This document shows positions 13,281 through 26,439 of a stretch of DNA of 64,000 nt, one piece after another. The notes beneath the pieces were generated by a model, which saw only the letters and a program-made list of their open reading frames with translations, was not told where the DNA came from and made no database searches. The position numbers and the translations under genes are program-made. Within the stretch, counting starts at the first letter, position 1; every line of letters begins with the position of its first letter. Source of the stretch: Chamaelirium japonicum (lineage: Eukaryota; Streptophyta; Magnoliopsida; Liliales; Melanthiaceae); assembly GCA_947650365.1 (NCBI GenBank), contig CANTAL010000003.1, positions 2,170,001-2,234,000 on the forward strand, written 5' to 3'.

Positions 13281-13760
13281 AATAACGTTGAGATAATACT
13301 ATTGAGAAGTGGAGTTTTGGAATTTAGATTACTTCTTACTTCAAACCTATACCCGTGGCAAATGAACTGGAGTAGGACTTCTTCTCTCTTCGTTTATTCC
13401 TCCATTCTTATCTCTCTTCTTCTCTCTTTTTTGTCTTCGTTTCTCTCTCCGTTTACTTGCAATGGGTCGGCTGGGCTCGATATGTTCATGTTGATAACAT
13501 ATTGTGAGATGGAAGAAAGAGAGAGCTGTCAAACTTACCCCACCCTAAAGGGGTTGTATATTATTTATAGGGTAAGCTTACTTAGGGCCTAAGTATTCTA
13601 TGGGAAACCCTAATCTATGGGGGAGATCCAATGGTGGACAGTCATCCGATCGAACGATCTCATAACAGTTATAATGTTTTAAATTTTTTAAAAAATATAT
13701 ATAAATTTTTTTAAAGCAAAAAATTCAGGTGTGCCTCATCTTCCTTCTTTACTTCCTATT
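13281..13760 (-). repeat. Full minus-strand module
   Basis: One of the best-preserved modules. Read on the minus strand, the LTR-like part is 13738 down to 13500 (239 bp), preceded by a purine tract (rc of TCTTCCTTCTTTACTTCC at about 13738-13756) and followed by the primer-binding-like motif, the purine body, the anchor and the junction into AT-rich DNA near 13281. The same 237-240 bp spacing is seen in the modules at 18086, 27396, 35552 and 60189. Confidence 0.8.
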
Positions 13761-15175
13761 ATTTATTTAATTTAATTAGTTTAATAAATTAAATAATGAA
13801 ATAAATTAAATAATGAAATAAATTAAATAATTAAATAATTAAAGAAATATTTAATTATCTATATAATTAAATTATTTAAACTAATTATTTAAATATTAAA
13901 ATAAATAAATATTTCTTTGATTAATAAAAAAATATTAAGTTATTTAAAAAAATATTTTATTATTCATATATTCAAATAATTATCTAATTATTTAAATAAG
14001 AAGTAAATAGTTAATAAATTATTATTTTATTTTATTACTTAACTAAATAATTATTATTTTTAGTTATTTCAATTAATATCTCATCATTTAATAAAAACTT
14101 TTATTTATTTAATTATACAATATGTTATTTAAATTATTATTTATTTAACAATAAATTTTTTTAATAATTATAATATTTATTTTTTTTATTAAATAATATA
14201 TTTGATATATTTATTCACTAATTAAGTTTTTAAATATATCAATAATTAACTAATTATTTAATTATGTAAAAAAAATATTATTTAAATAATTATTTATATA
14301 ATTATCTAAATAATTAAATTCTAATATTTTATTTATATAAATAAATACTTATTTATTAATTTATTTAAATGATTATCTAATAATTTTATTACATAATAAT
14401 TTAGTTATGTAATTATTGATTAACTTATATTTTAATTTTAAAAAAATTTTAATTAATATAATTTATACTTTAAATTATAAAGTAAATATTTAAATAATAA
14501 AATAATTAAATTATTTGATTAAAATATTATATAATTATATAATTGAATTATTTTATTATATAATTAAATAAAAAATTAATTCAATAACGATTTACTTATT
14601 TTTTAAATAATTAGTTAATTATTTGAATATATAAACAATAAAATTATTTTTTTAATAATATAATTTTTTTAAAATAATAAGCAATTAGTTATTATATTAT
14701 TATATTATTTTATTTCTTAATTAACTCAAAAATTAGATTTATAAATTATTTTAGAAAATAATTAAATAAAAATTATAATAATTATTTCATTAATGGTAAT
14801 TAATTTAATATTTTTATTAATTAATTATTGAATAAAAATATAATAAATTAATTAATTATTTTATTATTTCAATTATTTATTATTGAATTAATTAATTAAA
14901 TTAATTTTAAAAAAATAGTAAATAAAGAAATATTACATAATTTGATTATTTATTTAATATTTTAAACCAATAAATAGTAACATAATTTGATTATTTAATT
15001 ATATAGTAATTAATAAATTAATAAAATAAAAATTTTTATTAAATAACTAGATAATTATATAATTAAAAAAAATTATTATTTTAGTAAAAAGTTAATTATT
15101 AGGATATTTCAATTATTTAATTTATTTGATAATTAAATAAATGATTACTATTAATTATTTAAAAAATTATAGAAA
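13761..15175. repeat. AT-rich spacer (about 1.4 kb)
   Basis: A conserved AT-rich edge lies at both ends, as in 10901-13280, but the spacer is shorter. It separates two minus-strand modules, so module plus spacer repeats head to tail at about 1.9 kb here. Nothing else is seen. Confidence 0.65.
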
Positions 15176-15320
15176 TATTACAATGATAATCATAATAACA
15201 ATGAGATGATACTATTGAGAAGTGAAGTTTTAGAATTTAGATTCATTCTTACATCAAACCTGTACCTGTGGCAAATGAACTGGAGCAGGACTTCTTCTCT
15301 CTTCGTTTATTCTTCTTTAA
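15176..15320 (-). repeat. Partial minus-strand module
   Basis: Only the junction, the anchor (AAACCTGTACCTGTGGC) and the start of the pyrimidine body are present. The sequence then changes abruptly to AT-rich DNA near 15315. The LTR-like part and the primer-binding-like motif are absent. It marks the joint where the head-to-tail minus-strand series ends before the strand switches. Confidence 0.75.
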
Positions 15321-18065
15321 ATAATTCTTTATTTAATTTTCTAAATACTTAAATTCTAATATTTTAGTTATTTAAATAAATAATTATTTAATAATTTATT
15401 TAAATAATAATCTAATAATTTTATTACATTAATATTTAGTTATATAATTATTAATTTAATTATTTTATTATTTTAAACAGTTATAATTTAATAAAATTTA
15501 TAATTTCAATTATTATGTAAATATATAAATTATTAAATACTTAAATTATTTGGTTAAAATATTATATAATTATATTATTGAATTATTTTATTAAAAAATA
15601 TTTATTACATAAAAAAATAATGAAATTATTTATATATTTTATAAACTAAATAAATAATTATTAGAATCATTATTCCATAAATTTTAATTAATTAATTGTT
15701 TTCATTATTTACTTATTGAATAATTCAATAATGAATTAATTCAATAATCATTATTGAATTATTCAATACGTAAATATTAAAAATATTTGATTAATTATAA
15801 TTTATGAAATAGTAATTCTAATAAAATTATTCAGTTATATAATTATATAATAATTTAACATATTATATTCAAGTACTTTCTTTTTTAAATATTAAAGGAA
15901 TAATTTAAAAAACAAATTATATTTATTTTTAATTTTTTGAAATTATAAAATAATTAAATAAATCATTACATAACTAAATTATTATGTTATAAAATTATTT
16001 GATTATTATTTATGTAAATTATGAAATATTTATTTATTGAAATATTTATAAAATTATAATTTCATTAATTAGATAATTATATAAAGAATTATTTAAATAA
16101 TATTTTATTTAAATAAATAAATAATTATGCAATTATTTCAATATTTAAAAAATTAATTTGTAAAGAAATTTATGAATTAGATTATTTACTTAAAGAAAAA
16201 AATTATTTAATTATTAAATAATTTTGTAGTTAAATAAATAATAATTTATAAAATTAAATAATAAATTATATTATTAGATAAATAAATTATATTATTATAT
16301 TAATAATTTTTTAAATAATTCTTTATTTAAATAATTATAAAATTAGAATTTTATTATTTAGAAAATTATATAAAGAATTAAATATTTAAAAATATATTTC
16401 GTAAATAAATATATTAAATAGATTATTTACTAAAACAAAAAAATAATTTAATTTTTAAATAATTTTGTAGTTAAATAAATAATAATTTAAATAAATTATT
16501 ATGTAATAAAATAATTAACAAATTATTATATTAAATTATAAAAAATTATATATAATGTAACAAAATATTATTTATTTTATTAAGTAATAAAAAACATTAA
16601 TTCAACAACTATTTAGTTTTAATTTAAATAATTAGTTAATTTTTTGAACAGATAAATAATAAAATGTTTTTTAAAATAATAAACTTTTTGAAAATAATTA
16701 ATTATTAGTTATTATATTTTTATATTATTTTATAACTTTATTAAATAAATAATTCAGTTAATAAATTATTTTATAAAAAAATTAAATAAAAATTATAAAA
16801 ATTATTTTATTAATTATAGTTAGTTAAATATTTTCATTAATTACTTATTGAATAATAAAATGATGAATTAAATAATTATTTTATTATTTGAAAATTTTAT
16901 TTTTTAATAAATTAATTAAATTAATTTAAAAATAATAATAATGAAAGAAATAATATAATTTATTAAACTCCATTTCACAATAAATTTTATGGAATATAAA
17001 AATAACATAAAGAAATAATGAAATTATTTAGATATTTAATAAAATAATTAAATAATTATTTGAATCATTATTCCATAAATTAGAATTAATTCAATATTTT
17101 TATTATTTACTTTTTAAATAAGTCAATAATTATTATTGAATTATTTCATTATTAAATTATTCAATAAGTAATTAATAAAAATATTGGATTAATTATAATT
17201 TATGGAATAATGATTCCAATATTTATTTAATTATTTTATAAAATATCTAAATAGTTTCATCATTTATTTATTTAATTAATATTTTTAATAAAAAAATTTA
17301 ATTATATACTTAGATAATATTTTAGTCAAATAATTAAATTTTTTATTATTTAAATATATATTTTATAATTTAAAGTATAAATTATTTTAATTAAGAATTT
17401 TTGCAAATAAAAAAATAATTTAATCAATAATTACATAACTAAATTATTATGTTATAAAATTATTAGATTATTATTTGAATAAATTATTAAATAATTATTT
17501 ATTTATATAACTAAAATATTAGAATTTAATTATTTAGATAATTAAATAAAAAATTATATAACTAATAATTTTTTTTAATAATTAAATAATGAGTAAATTA
17601 TTGAAATATTTAAAAACTTAATTACTGAAGAAATATATCAAATAGATTATTTTCTTAAAAAAATAAATATTTTCATTATTAAATAATTTCATAGTTTAAA
17701 AAAGAATAATTTAAATAAAATATTGTAAAATTAAATAAAAAATAAATTTTATTAAATTATGAGATATTAATTAAAATAACTAAAAAAATAATTATTTAAT
17801 TAAGTAATAAAATAAAACAATAATTTAATAACTATTTACTTATTATTTAAATAATTAGTTAATTATTTGATTATATGAATAATAAAACATTTTTTTAAAT
17901 AGCTTAATATTTTTTTAATAATCAAAGAAAAATTTATTGATTTTATTATTTAAATAATAACTAATTAGTTTAAATAATTTAATTATATAGATAATTATAT
18001 ATTTCTTTAATTATTTAATTTATTTAACCATTTAATTTATTAAACTAATAAAATTAATTTAATAA
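15321..18065. repeat. AT-rich spacer between inverted modules
   Basis: Very AT-rich, with no gene seen. The last ~200 bp (AATAGCTTAATATTTTTTTA, then ATTAAACTAATAAAATTAA) are the inverted counterpart of the edge at 10910-11110 and 13755-13930. The spacer therefore joins a minus-strand series on its left to a plus-strand module on its right. Confidence 0.65.
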
Positions 18066-18560
18066 TAGGAAGTAAAGAAGGAAGATGAGGCATACCCGAA
18101 TTTTTTGTATTAAAAAAATTTATATTTTTCTTTAAAAAAATTTAAAATATTACAAATATTATGAGATCGTTCGATCGGATGACTGTCCACCATTAGATCT
18201 CTGCCATAGACTAGGTTTTTCCATATTATACTTAGGCCCTAAGTATGCTTACCATATAAATAATTTATGACCCCTTTAGGGTGGGGCACGTTTGATGTCT
18301 CTCTCTTTCTCCCATCTCATAATATGTTATCAACACGAACATATCGAGCCCAGCCGACCCGTCGCAAGAAAATGGAGGAAAACAAAGACAGAAAAGAGAG
18401 AAGAATAGAGATGATAATGGAGAAATAAACGAAAAGAGAAGAATTCCTGCTCCAGTTCATTGGCCATGACTATAGGTTTGAAGTAAGAAGTAATCTAAAT
18501 TCCAAAACTCCACGTCTCAATAGTATCATCTCAACATTATTATGATTATCATTGTAATGT
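18066..18560 (+). repeat. Full plus-strand module
   Basis: A purine tract (AGGAAGTAAAGAAGGAAGA, about 18067-18085) directly precedes the LTR-like part at 18086-18324 (239 bp, TG start, A end). A diverged primer-binding-like motif (TGTTATCAACACGA) follows at once, then GCCCAGCCGACC, the purine body, the anchor (about 18448-18513) and the junction ATCTCAACATTATTATG. The purine-tract/TG edge on one side and the primer-binding-like motif on the other are what point to an LTR origin. Confidence 0.8.
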
Positions 18561-20033
18561 TTCTATAATTTTTTAATAATAGTAATCATTTACTTAATTA
18601 TAAAATAATTTAAATATTTTAATAATTAACTATTTATTAAAATAATTATTTTATTTAATTATTTAATTATCTAGTTATTTAATAAAATTATTTATTTATT
18701 TATTTATTAGTTACTATATTATTAAATAATCAAATTATGTAAAAATTTAATGGTTGAAAATATTAAATAAAGAAATAATAATTTAATTATATAATTTATT
18801 TATTTTATTAGTTATTTCTTTAATTATTATTATTTTTAAAATTAATTTAATTAATTCATTAAATAATAAATAGTTGAAATAATAAACTAAATAATTAATT
18901 AATTATTTTATTATTCAATAAGTAATTAATAAAAATATTTAATTAATTATAATTAATAAAAAAAATTTTATAATTTTTATTTAATTATTTTATAGAATAA
19001 TTTATTAATTTAATTATTTATTTAATAAAGTAATAAAATAATATAATAATATAATAACAAGTTACTTATTATTTTAGAAAATTATATTATTTTAGAAAAT
19101 TATATTATTTAAAAAAATATTTTATTATTTATATGTTTAAATAATGAACTAATTATTTAAATAATCAATAAATAGGTATTGAATTAATTTTTTATTTTAT
19201 TACATAATGAAATAATTAATTTTTTTATGTATTTAATTTAATTTTTTATTATTTATGAAAATAATTTGTTAATTATTTCATTATATAATAATTTATTTAA
19301 TTAATTATTTTTTTAAAAATGGAATTATTGCATAATTAAATAATTTTTTTGTTTAAGTAAATAATCTATTTAATATATTTCTTTACTAAATAAGTTTTAT
19401 AATATTTAAATAATTAACTAATTATTTAAATTTTTAAAAAAATTGTTATTTAAATAATTATTTAAATTATTATGTAAATAATGAAAATTTTATTTTATAA
19501 TTTAATTATTTTATTATTTAAATATTTACATAATAATTTAAAGTATAAATTATATTAATTAATAATATTTTGAAATAATAAAATAATTTAATCAATAATT
19601 ACATGACTAAATTATTATGTAATAAAATTAAATAAAAATTATAATGAATTATTTTATTAATTATAATTAGTTAAATATTTTCATTAATTACTTATTGAAT
19701 AATAAAATGATGAATTAAATAATTATTTTATTATTTGAACAATTTATTATTTAATAAATTAATTAAATTAATTTAAAAATAATAATAATGAAAGAAATAA
19801 CTAATTCAATAAAATAATTATTTAATTAAATCATTATTTATTTATTTAATATTTTGAACCATTAAATTGTTATATAATTTGATTATTTTATAATAAATAA
19901 TTAATAAATAAATAAAATAATAAATGTTATTAAATAACTTGATGATTAAATAAATAAATAAAACTACTATTTTAATAAAAAGCTAATTATTAAAGTATTT
20001 CAATTATTTTAATTATTTTATTATTAAATAAAT
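18561..20033. repeat. AT-rich spacer interrupted by a copia insertion
   Basis: This begins with the conserved post-module edge (AATAATAGTAATCATTTA) and ends with the inverted edge (AATAAATGATTG), which continues on the other side of the copia element at 27143. Before the insertion this was a spacer of about 1.5 kb joining a plus-strand module to a minus-strand one. No gene is seen. Confidence 0.7.
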
Positions 20034-20038
20034 GATTG
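20034..20038. repeat. Target-site duplication, left copy
   Basis: GATTG lies just outside the left LTR of the copia element. The partner TATTG is at 27143-27147, with one mismatch. Five base pairs is the usual length for Ty1/copia integration. Confidence 0.8.
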
Positions 20039-20191
20039 TGTTGCAAAAAGCGTCCTGTATTATTCATTTACCCCCCTATATATAGGCATAATTGGAGGTT
20101 GGGATAGAGACGGGGAAATCTCCTATCCCATGAATCCAGGGGTCTTTATCCGGTGGGCATCCATATCCGATGCAACCACCGTTTCATAACA
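20039..20191 (-). repeat. Copia 3' LTR (153 bp)
   Basis: Starts TGTTGC and ends ATAACA on the plus strand, with short inverted ends. It is a near-identical partner of 26991-27142. A TATA-like box (CTATATATAGG) lies at about 20076-20086. At 153 bp it is short for a copia LTR. Confidence 0.92.
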
Positions 20192-20200
20192 CTCCCCCTT
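20192..20200 (-). other. Polypurine tract of the copia element
   Basis: The minus strand reads AAGGGGGAG directly before the 3' LTR (plus strand CTCCCCCTT). This is the expected place and composition for the plus-strand DNA primer of an LTR retrotransposon. Confidence 0.85.
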
Positions 20201-20549
20201 GGATGACCACCATTTATCATTGATTGCCTCATTAAAACCTTTGATGGAAAAACCCAGTGGGAAAAATCCTATCAAAGGAAAAAGAGTACAACCTTAGTTC
20301 TTCAGGAACAAGTTCTTCAGGAACTATGGTGGGTGCGCATAATGCTGCCTCGTTAAAACCTTTGATGGGAAAACCCTGTGGGAAAAACCCTACCAAAGGA
20401 AAAAGAGTACAGCGCGCATAAATTTGCATCTTCAGGATGCCCTCCGCCTAACAATTATATTACCATTATTACATCTCTCCCCCTGATTGTATCTCCTCCT
20501 GATTACATTATTATATCTCTCCCCCTAATTATATCTCCTCCTTATTACA

Positions 20550-23500
20550 TCAATTTGTTTGGTGATTGAGCCGTCGCAGTCCGATGCCGTACACCATCTT
20601 CTGGAAAGTAGACTTGGGCAAAGCTTTGGTGAAGAGATCCGCAAGATTGTCGCTTGACCGTACTTGCTTGACTTCAATCTCCCTTTTCTTCTGAAGTTTG
20701 TGGGTGTAGAAAAATTTTGGTGAAATATGCTTTGTTCGATCTCCCTTGATGAAGCCAGCTTGAATTTGAGCAATACATGCGGCATTATCTTCGTGGATAA
20801 CTGTCGGCTCTTTGGTAACGGATGCCAACTGGCAACTGCTTCTGATATGCTGCACAAGTGACCTCAACCATACGCATTCTCTACTTGCTTCATGCAGGGC
20901 TAATATTTCAGCATGGTTCGATGATGTAGCCACAAGTGTTTGTTTGGTCGATCTCCAAGAAATAGCTGCATTGTTATTCAAAAATACATACCCTGTTTGG
21001 GATCGACCCTTATTGGGGTCAGAGAGAAAACCTGAATCTGCATAACCAATCAAGTGAGGAGTACTACAAGAATAAAACAATCCCATATTAATGGTTCCTC
21101 GCAAATATCTAAATATGTGTTTTATTCCATTCCAATGCCTAAGAGTTGGTTCTGAACTGTATCTAGACAATAGATTAACAGAAAAATATATATCTGGTCT
21201 AGTACATTGAGCTAAATACAATAAAGCACCAATAGCACTTAAATACGGTTTTTCAGAACCAAGAATAGTTTCATGTTCCTCTTTAGGTCTAAATGGATCT
21301 TTATGAATATCAAGAGGTCTAACTACCATGGGAGTGCTTAGTGGGTGACATTTATCCATATTAAATTTCTTTAACAAATTTTCAGTATATAATGATTGAT
21401 GTACTAAAATCCCACTAGAGTTACGCTCGATCTGCAGGCCGAGGCAAAACTTAGTATCACCAAGTTCTTTCATTTCAAACTCCCTCTTTAGATAATCAGA
21501 AGTTTTCTTGAGCTCTTCAGGAGTCCCAATCAAGTTTATGTCATCCACATAAACTGCAATTATTGTAAATCCATTTTCTGATTTCTTTATGAAAATGCAT
21601 GGGCATATGGGATCATTCTTATAACCTTCCCTAGACAAATATTCACTAAGGCGATTGTACCACATCTTTCCGGATTGCTTCAGGCCGTACAATGCTCGTC
21701 TTAGTTTTATCGAGTGTGCACTCTTTGATATTGCTTCAGGCAACTTGAATCCTTCTAGGACTTTTGATGTTGCTTCGGGCAACTTGAATCCTTCTGGGAT
21801 TTTCATATAAATATCTGTGTCTAGGTTCCCGTATAGGTATGCCATTACGACATCCATTAGTCTCATCTCTAGTTTTTCAGAAACTGTGAGACTAATGAGA
21901 TATCTAAATGTAACTATATCCATAACAGGGGAATAGATTTCTTCATAATCAATCCCGGGTTTCTGCTGGAATCCCTGGGCTACAAGCCTTGCCTTATATC
22001 TAGCGATTTCATTATTTTCATTTCTTTTTCTAACACCCATTTGAAACCTACAGGGTTTACGTTATTTGGTGTTTGTACTATAGGTCCAAATACTCCACGT
22101 TTCTTGAGAGATTCAAGTTCAGCTTGAATAGCTTCTCTCCATTTTGGCTAATCAGTTCTATGTCGATATTCATATATACTACGTGGTTCATTATCTTCAT
22201 CATCGCCCTTTGTTATTTCAGTAGCTACTTTGTATGCAAATATGTCATCGATGACTATTTCCTTTCGGTCCCAAATTTCACCCCTCATATGGAATATTGA
22301 GATCTCATTATTTGGTACCGGTACCTTATCCATAATCACTGCAGGGATCTCTTCAGGAGTTTGAGGGAAATTTGGCCGTTGGAAAATATTTTCTTCTGGA
22401 AAAATATGGTCCATAATCTCTTCTGGAGCATTATGACCAGGTTCTTCTGGAACCTCAACTTCTTCTGGAGTTTTAGGGCATGATTTCTCATTCAACTTCC
22501 TCTTCCGGGGAACTGAATCTTTGGAACCTATAGGTCTGCCACGTTTCTGACGTGCATCATTTTCATTAGCGGGAGTTGGAATATTAATTCTTGCAGGCAC
22601 ATTCTTGGCTGGAACAAACGACTTAGTTACATTAGTTGCATCATTGAAGGCATCAGGTAATTGATTTGCAATATCTTGCAAATGCAAAATCCTTTTTACT
22701 TCTACCTCACATTGGGGAGGTCTAGGATCTAGATGAGACATAGTGGAAGTATTCCACGATAATTTACGCCGTTCTTCGGGAATAGGTCGTTGCCTAGAAA
22801 CTTCTTTATCTCCCCCTAACGGTGGGAAGACTGTCTCATCGAAATGACAATCTGCAAATCTAGCAGTAAACAGATCACCTGTTAAGGGTTCTAAGAATCT
22901 TATTATTGAAGGTGAGTCAAAACCTATATAAATCCCCAATCTACGTTGGGGACCCATCTTAGTTCTATTTGGAGGGGGAATAGGGACCTACACAGCACAT
23001 CCAAACTTTCTAATATGAGATATATTGGGCTGAATACCTGACACAAGTTGTGCAGGAGAAAAATTATGGTATGAAGTAGGTCTGAGTCTAACAAGATTAG
23101 CAGCATGCAATATAGCATGCCCCCATGCAGAAATTGGAAGTCTGGATTGTAAGAGTAATGGTCTAGCTATTAATTGCAAGCGCTTGATAAAAGCTTCAGC
23201 AAGGCCATTCTGGGTGTGGACATGGGGGACAGAATGTTCGACTTCTATTCCGATGGATGTGCAGAAGTCATTAAAGATTTTAGAAGAGAATTCAGCTGCA
23301 TTATCCAATCGGATAGATTTGATAGGGTTATCAGGAAAACTAGCTCTAAGTTTGATAATCTGGGATAATAATCTAGCAAATGCTAAATTTCTAGTAGAGA
23401 GTAGGCTCACATATGACCATCTAGTAGATGCATCTATTAGAACCATAAAATATCTAAATGGACCACTAGGAGGGTGTATAGGACCACATATATCACCTTG

Positions 23501-24148
23501 AACCCTCTGCAGGAAGGTAGGTGATTCTGTCTCTATTTTCTTAAAAAAAGGTCTAGTGATTAACTTCCCTTGGCAACAAGGGTCACAAAAGTGGTCATTT
23601 GGAAAAGTCAAACTTCGATTGTTAAGAGGATGACCATAGGAATTGTAAATGATCTTTCTAAGCATACCTGACCCTGGGTGACCTAATCTATCATGCCAAA
23701 GGACCAAATCTTCAGGATTTGGGAACTTCTGGTTCCAGTGGGTGGCATAGGACTCCATAACCCCAATGTGGGTAAAGTATAACCCTAAAGATAGGGTTGA
23801 GCATTTTTCTAGTATTGAAATATGCTCTCCATTTTTAGATGTGATGCAGAGGTATTCTAGATTGCCTTCATTTGTAGTTTCTAAATGATATCCATTTGCT
23901 CGGATGTCTTTGAAACTCAGTAAATTTCTTCTGGAATTTTCTGAGTATAGAGCATCCTTAATTAGCAAATGAGTACCATTAGGTAAAAGTATATGGGCTC
24001 TTTCGGACCTTGTAACTATGTCAGTAGGGCCAGCCACTGTAGTAACCATACGTGAATTATATTCAACATTTGTAAAGAATTTTCTGTGTTTCAGTATGGT
24101 ATGTGTTGTTGCACTATCTATCAGGCAAATCTCTTTGCAGTTGGTCAT
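20550..24148 (-). pseudogene. pol: Copia pol region (protease, integrase, RT, RNase H), broken
   Basis: Domains in transcription order. Protease near 24148-23950, with the D-S-A active-site triad in LIDSATTH. Integrase near 23700-23000: zinc-binding H/H (HDRLGH, about 23695) and C/C (CDPCCQGK), then catalytic D (QGDICGP, about 23494), D (RLDNAAEF, about 23305) and E (NGLAEAF, about 23197). Next comes a linker rich in P, E and K with a basic KRGRPIGSK patch, in the place of the integrase C-terminal region. Reverse transcriptase near 22040-21200, with YVDD at about 21551. RNase H follows, with GYADSGF, the SSNHAE motif and HEDNAAC, ending near 20550. The order and motifs are diagnostic of Ty1/copia. 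The frame is interrupted about two or three times. Most open frames on the opposite strand here are shadows. Confidence 0.93.
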
Positions 24149-24407
24149 CGTTCCTAAATGATAAGTTATGAGTCAATAAATACCATAAGAGAAGTATCAA
24201 TGATAAAACTTACTAACACAATTTCTAAGTAAAATCACCAGAACGATAATATAAATTGATAATATCCAATATAATATAAAAATTACTCAACAATGTCTGA
24301 CAGAATAAAAACTACTGAGTAATGTCTGACTGGAAATAAAAACTACTTAGCAATGTTTGACAGGAAATAAATAAAAGAAAAACTAAAGTCTTCAGAGATC
24401 CCAAGAT
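24149..24407 (-). repeat. Non-coding gag-pol spacer with short direct repeats
   Basis: About 260 bp between the end of gag and the protease region. It holds a ~38-bp repeat about three times (plus strand CAATGTCTGACAG, TAATGTCTGACTGG, CAATGTTTGACAGG, each beside AAATAAAAACTACT) at about 24290-24370. Most copia elements have gag and pol in one frame, so a spacer is unusual. I cannot tell whether it is a family trait or a local change. Confidence 0.6.
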
Positions 24408-25484
24408 TCAGGGATTTAATGTGCCATCGTCTAACTCATCAAAGTAGTCTGAACTGTCCAGGTACGATGTCTTCAGGGCATCGGTCTGTTTGTGGTAATC
24501 TTCAGGCCACTCATTGTTATCTTCATTCATATTTGTCTCTGCAGGTACCCCTGTACTTTTGTACTTATTCTTCTCATGTTTACTAGCACGGCAGTTTCTG
24601 GACCAGTGTCCTTCCTTTCCACATTCAAAACATATGTCCCTCTTATCTTCAGGTTTAGAGGGATTATTCTTTTCTGGATTCTGAGGAGCGATCCACTTGT
24701 TTTTAAAGTGTGTGTCCTTCCTAGGACCATAATAATCATCTCTTCGAGGATGATTCTGATGTCCACCTCTTCCAGGGTGATTTCTACCTCTTCCAGGGTA
24801 GTTATTGCACCCTCCTCTGCCGTGTCTTCCACCTCTCCTTCCTCTGCCTCTACCTCTACCTCTACCTTGGTAGAAATCATTGGTATTTACTTCTGGCAAT
24901 GCCAATGATCCAGTGGGTCTAGAATTATAATTCTTTACCAGTAGGGTATTATGTTCTTCAGCGATCAGGAGAACCTCTATGAGTTCCGAGTACTTCTGGT
25001 ACTTCATCCCCCTGTATTGCTGTTGTAAAATAATGTTATTTGGGTGGAAGGTAGAGAGTGTTTTATCGATCATCTCATCATCATCTATTTTCTCCTCACA
25101 AAGCTTTAGCTTGCTGATGATGTTGAGTAACTTCGAGTTGAACTCAGCCACAGTCTTGAAGTCTTGGAACCTGAGGGTGATCCATTCGCTCTTTGCTGCT
25201 GGCAAAGTGATCATCTTCTGGTGATCGTAGCGTTCCTTAAGTGCCTTCCAGAGATCTGCTGGATCTACTATGTTCATATATTCATTCTTTAGATCTTCGT
25301 GTATGTGGTGCCTAAGAAAGATGAGGGATTTAGCTTTTTCATCCGGTTTCAATCCATTCTTCTCTTCTAGAGCTTTCTCTAAATTCTTCGCTTGTAGATG
25401 TAGCAAACTATCTACTCGCCAATTCAGAAAATTGCTTCCATTGACATTTAATGCATAGAAGTCTAATTTTGTAATGTTCGACAT
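24408..25484 (-). CDS. gag: Copia gag polyprotein (capsid-nucleocapsid), 358 aa
   Basis: An open frame on the minus strand starting MSNITKLDFYALNVNG. Residues about 10-180 resemble the plant copia gag/UBN2 capsid region (L..W....L, then DPADLWKALKERYDHQK and a helical SKLKLCEEKI segment). Residues about 206-247 are an Arg-Gly-rich stretch (GRGRGRGRRGG) typical of RNA-binding tails. Residues 285-298 form a CCHC zinc knuckle (C-X2-C-X4-H-X4-C, CFECGKEGHWSRNC). The acidic C-terminus (DSSDYFDELDD) ends at a stop before the spacer. In the family, gag packages the element RNA in cytoplasmic particles. The ATG at 25484 is the natural start, since the capsid homology begins close behind it. The frame is uninterrupted. 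Confidence 0.9.
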   Translation of the reverse strand: MSNITKLDFYALNVNGSNFLNWRVDSLLHLQAKNLEKALEEKNGLKPDEKAKSLIFLRHHIHEDLKNEYMNIVDPADLWKALKERYDHQKMITLPAAKSEWITLRFQDFKTVAEFNSKLLNIISKLKLCEEKIDDDEMIDKTLSTFHPNNIILQQQYRGMKYQKYSELIEVLLIAEEHNTLLVKNYNSRPTGSLALPEVNTNDFYQGRGRGRGRGRRGGRHGRGGCNNYPGRGRNHPGRGGHQNHPRRDDYYGPRKDTHFKNKWIAPQNPEKNNPSKPEDKRDICFECGKEGHWSRNCRASKHEKNKYKSTGVPAETNMNEDNNEWPEDYHKQTDALKTSYLDSSDYFDELDDGTLNP

Positions 25485-26049
25485 CTGAAGATTTAATGAA
25501 TATTTACATTAATTACTATGATCACCATATTCATCATATGAGTATGTAGAGACATATTATAGAAAACAATTTGACATATCATGTACAAACCTATTAATAC
25601 TGGGTATTAATAGGGTCCTTTTAAAAACCACTTGCCAAGGTAGAGCGGGTTCTATGGAACCGTCATGCGCCTTGCCAAGCTTTTCTAAAAGGTTTTAATT
25701 GCCTAAGTGCAACTAATGAAGAAAATGACATCTTATGTACATGGAACAGAAAAGAGATACAAGATATAAGTACAGTGTAAAGTCTGTTACAATTAAGGAC
25801 AATTTTGTCCTTATTTGTAAAACATATATTGCATATTAATCCCTTAGGGGCTAAACAGTTAAATACATAAACAATGTATATGAAATAGCAAAAACGGACC
25901 ATACCGATGCTTCCAGAACGGTTCGGATACCCAAAATCCACATATGGATTGAACAATTTAGCTATAGATCGGGCTTACAAAATCAAATTTAAATGAACCA
26001 TGTATATCAAAACAGATAATTAAATATATGTGAGTGCGTATAAGAATGG

Positions 26050-26330
26050 ACGGGTCAGATATGTTATATAAACAGTTGGGTCGGGTCTGTGTAAATCACA
26101 GTCGGGTCGGGTCTGTATAAATCCAGTCAGGTCGGGTCTGCTATATAACAAATGGGTCGGGTCTGCTACTAGATACAGGTCAGGCATTTACATGCTGTCG
26201 GGTCGGGCATGTACATGCAGTCGGGTCTAAGCTTAGAGCTCGGGTCAGGTTTATTATATTGAACAGTCGGGTCGGTACTGCATGCAATCGGACTTTAAAT
26301 CGATTTGCGGGTCGGGTTTTAGAACCCAAC
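26050..26330. repeat. GGGTCGGGTCTG minisatellite-like repeat
   Basis: The core GTCGGGTCGGGTCTG recurs at irregular spacing (about 30-45 bp), for example near 26072, 26101, 26155, 26198 and 26264, with short linkers such as ATATAACA or TAAATC. It lies in the copia leader. Tandem repeats in leaders are common in plant LTR elements. Confidence 0.7.
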
Positions 26331-26439
26331 AGAAGTTACTGTTCATCGTCTCCTCCGCGTCGAAACCGGAGAAAAACCCTAACTTATCAACTCATCGACC
26401 CCACGTGCACACGCCGCTATCGCGGACGCAGGTCGCATC

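Noticed and set aside
10901-20033. Treating the AT-rich DNA as plain low-complexity filler
   Set aside because: The edges recur in fixed order and orientation beside modules, so at least the outer few hundred bases are part of the repeat.
24492-24908. Open frames antisense or out of frame over the copia gag (also 24527-24880 minus, 24979-25224 plus)
   Set aside because: They are shadows of the gag frame, which has the recognised capsid, RGG and zinc-knuckle features.
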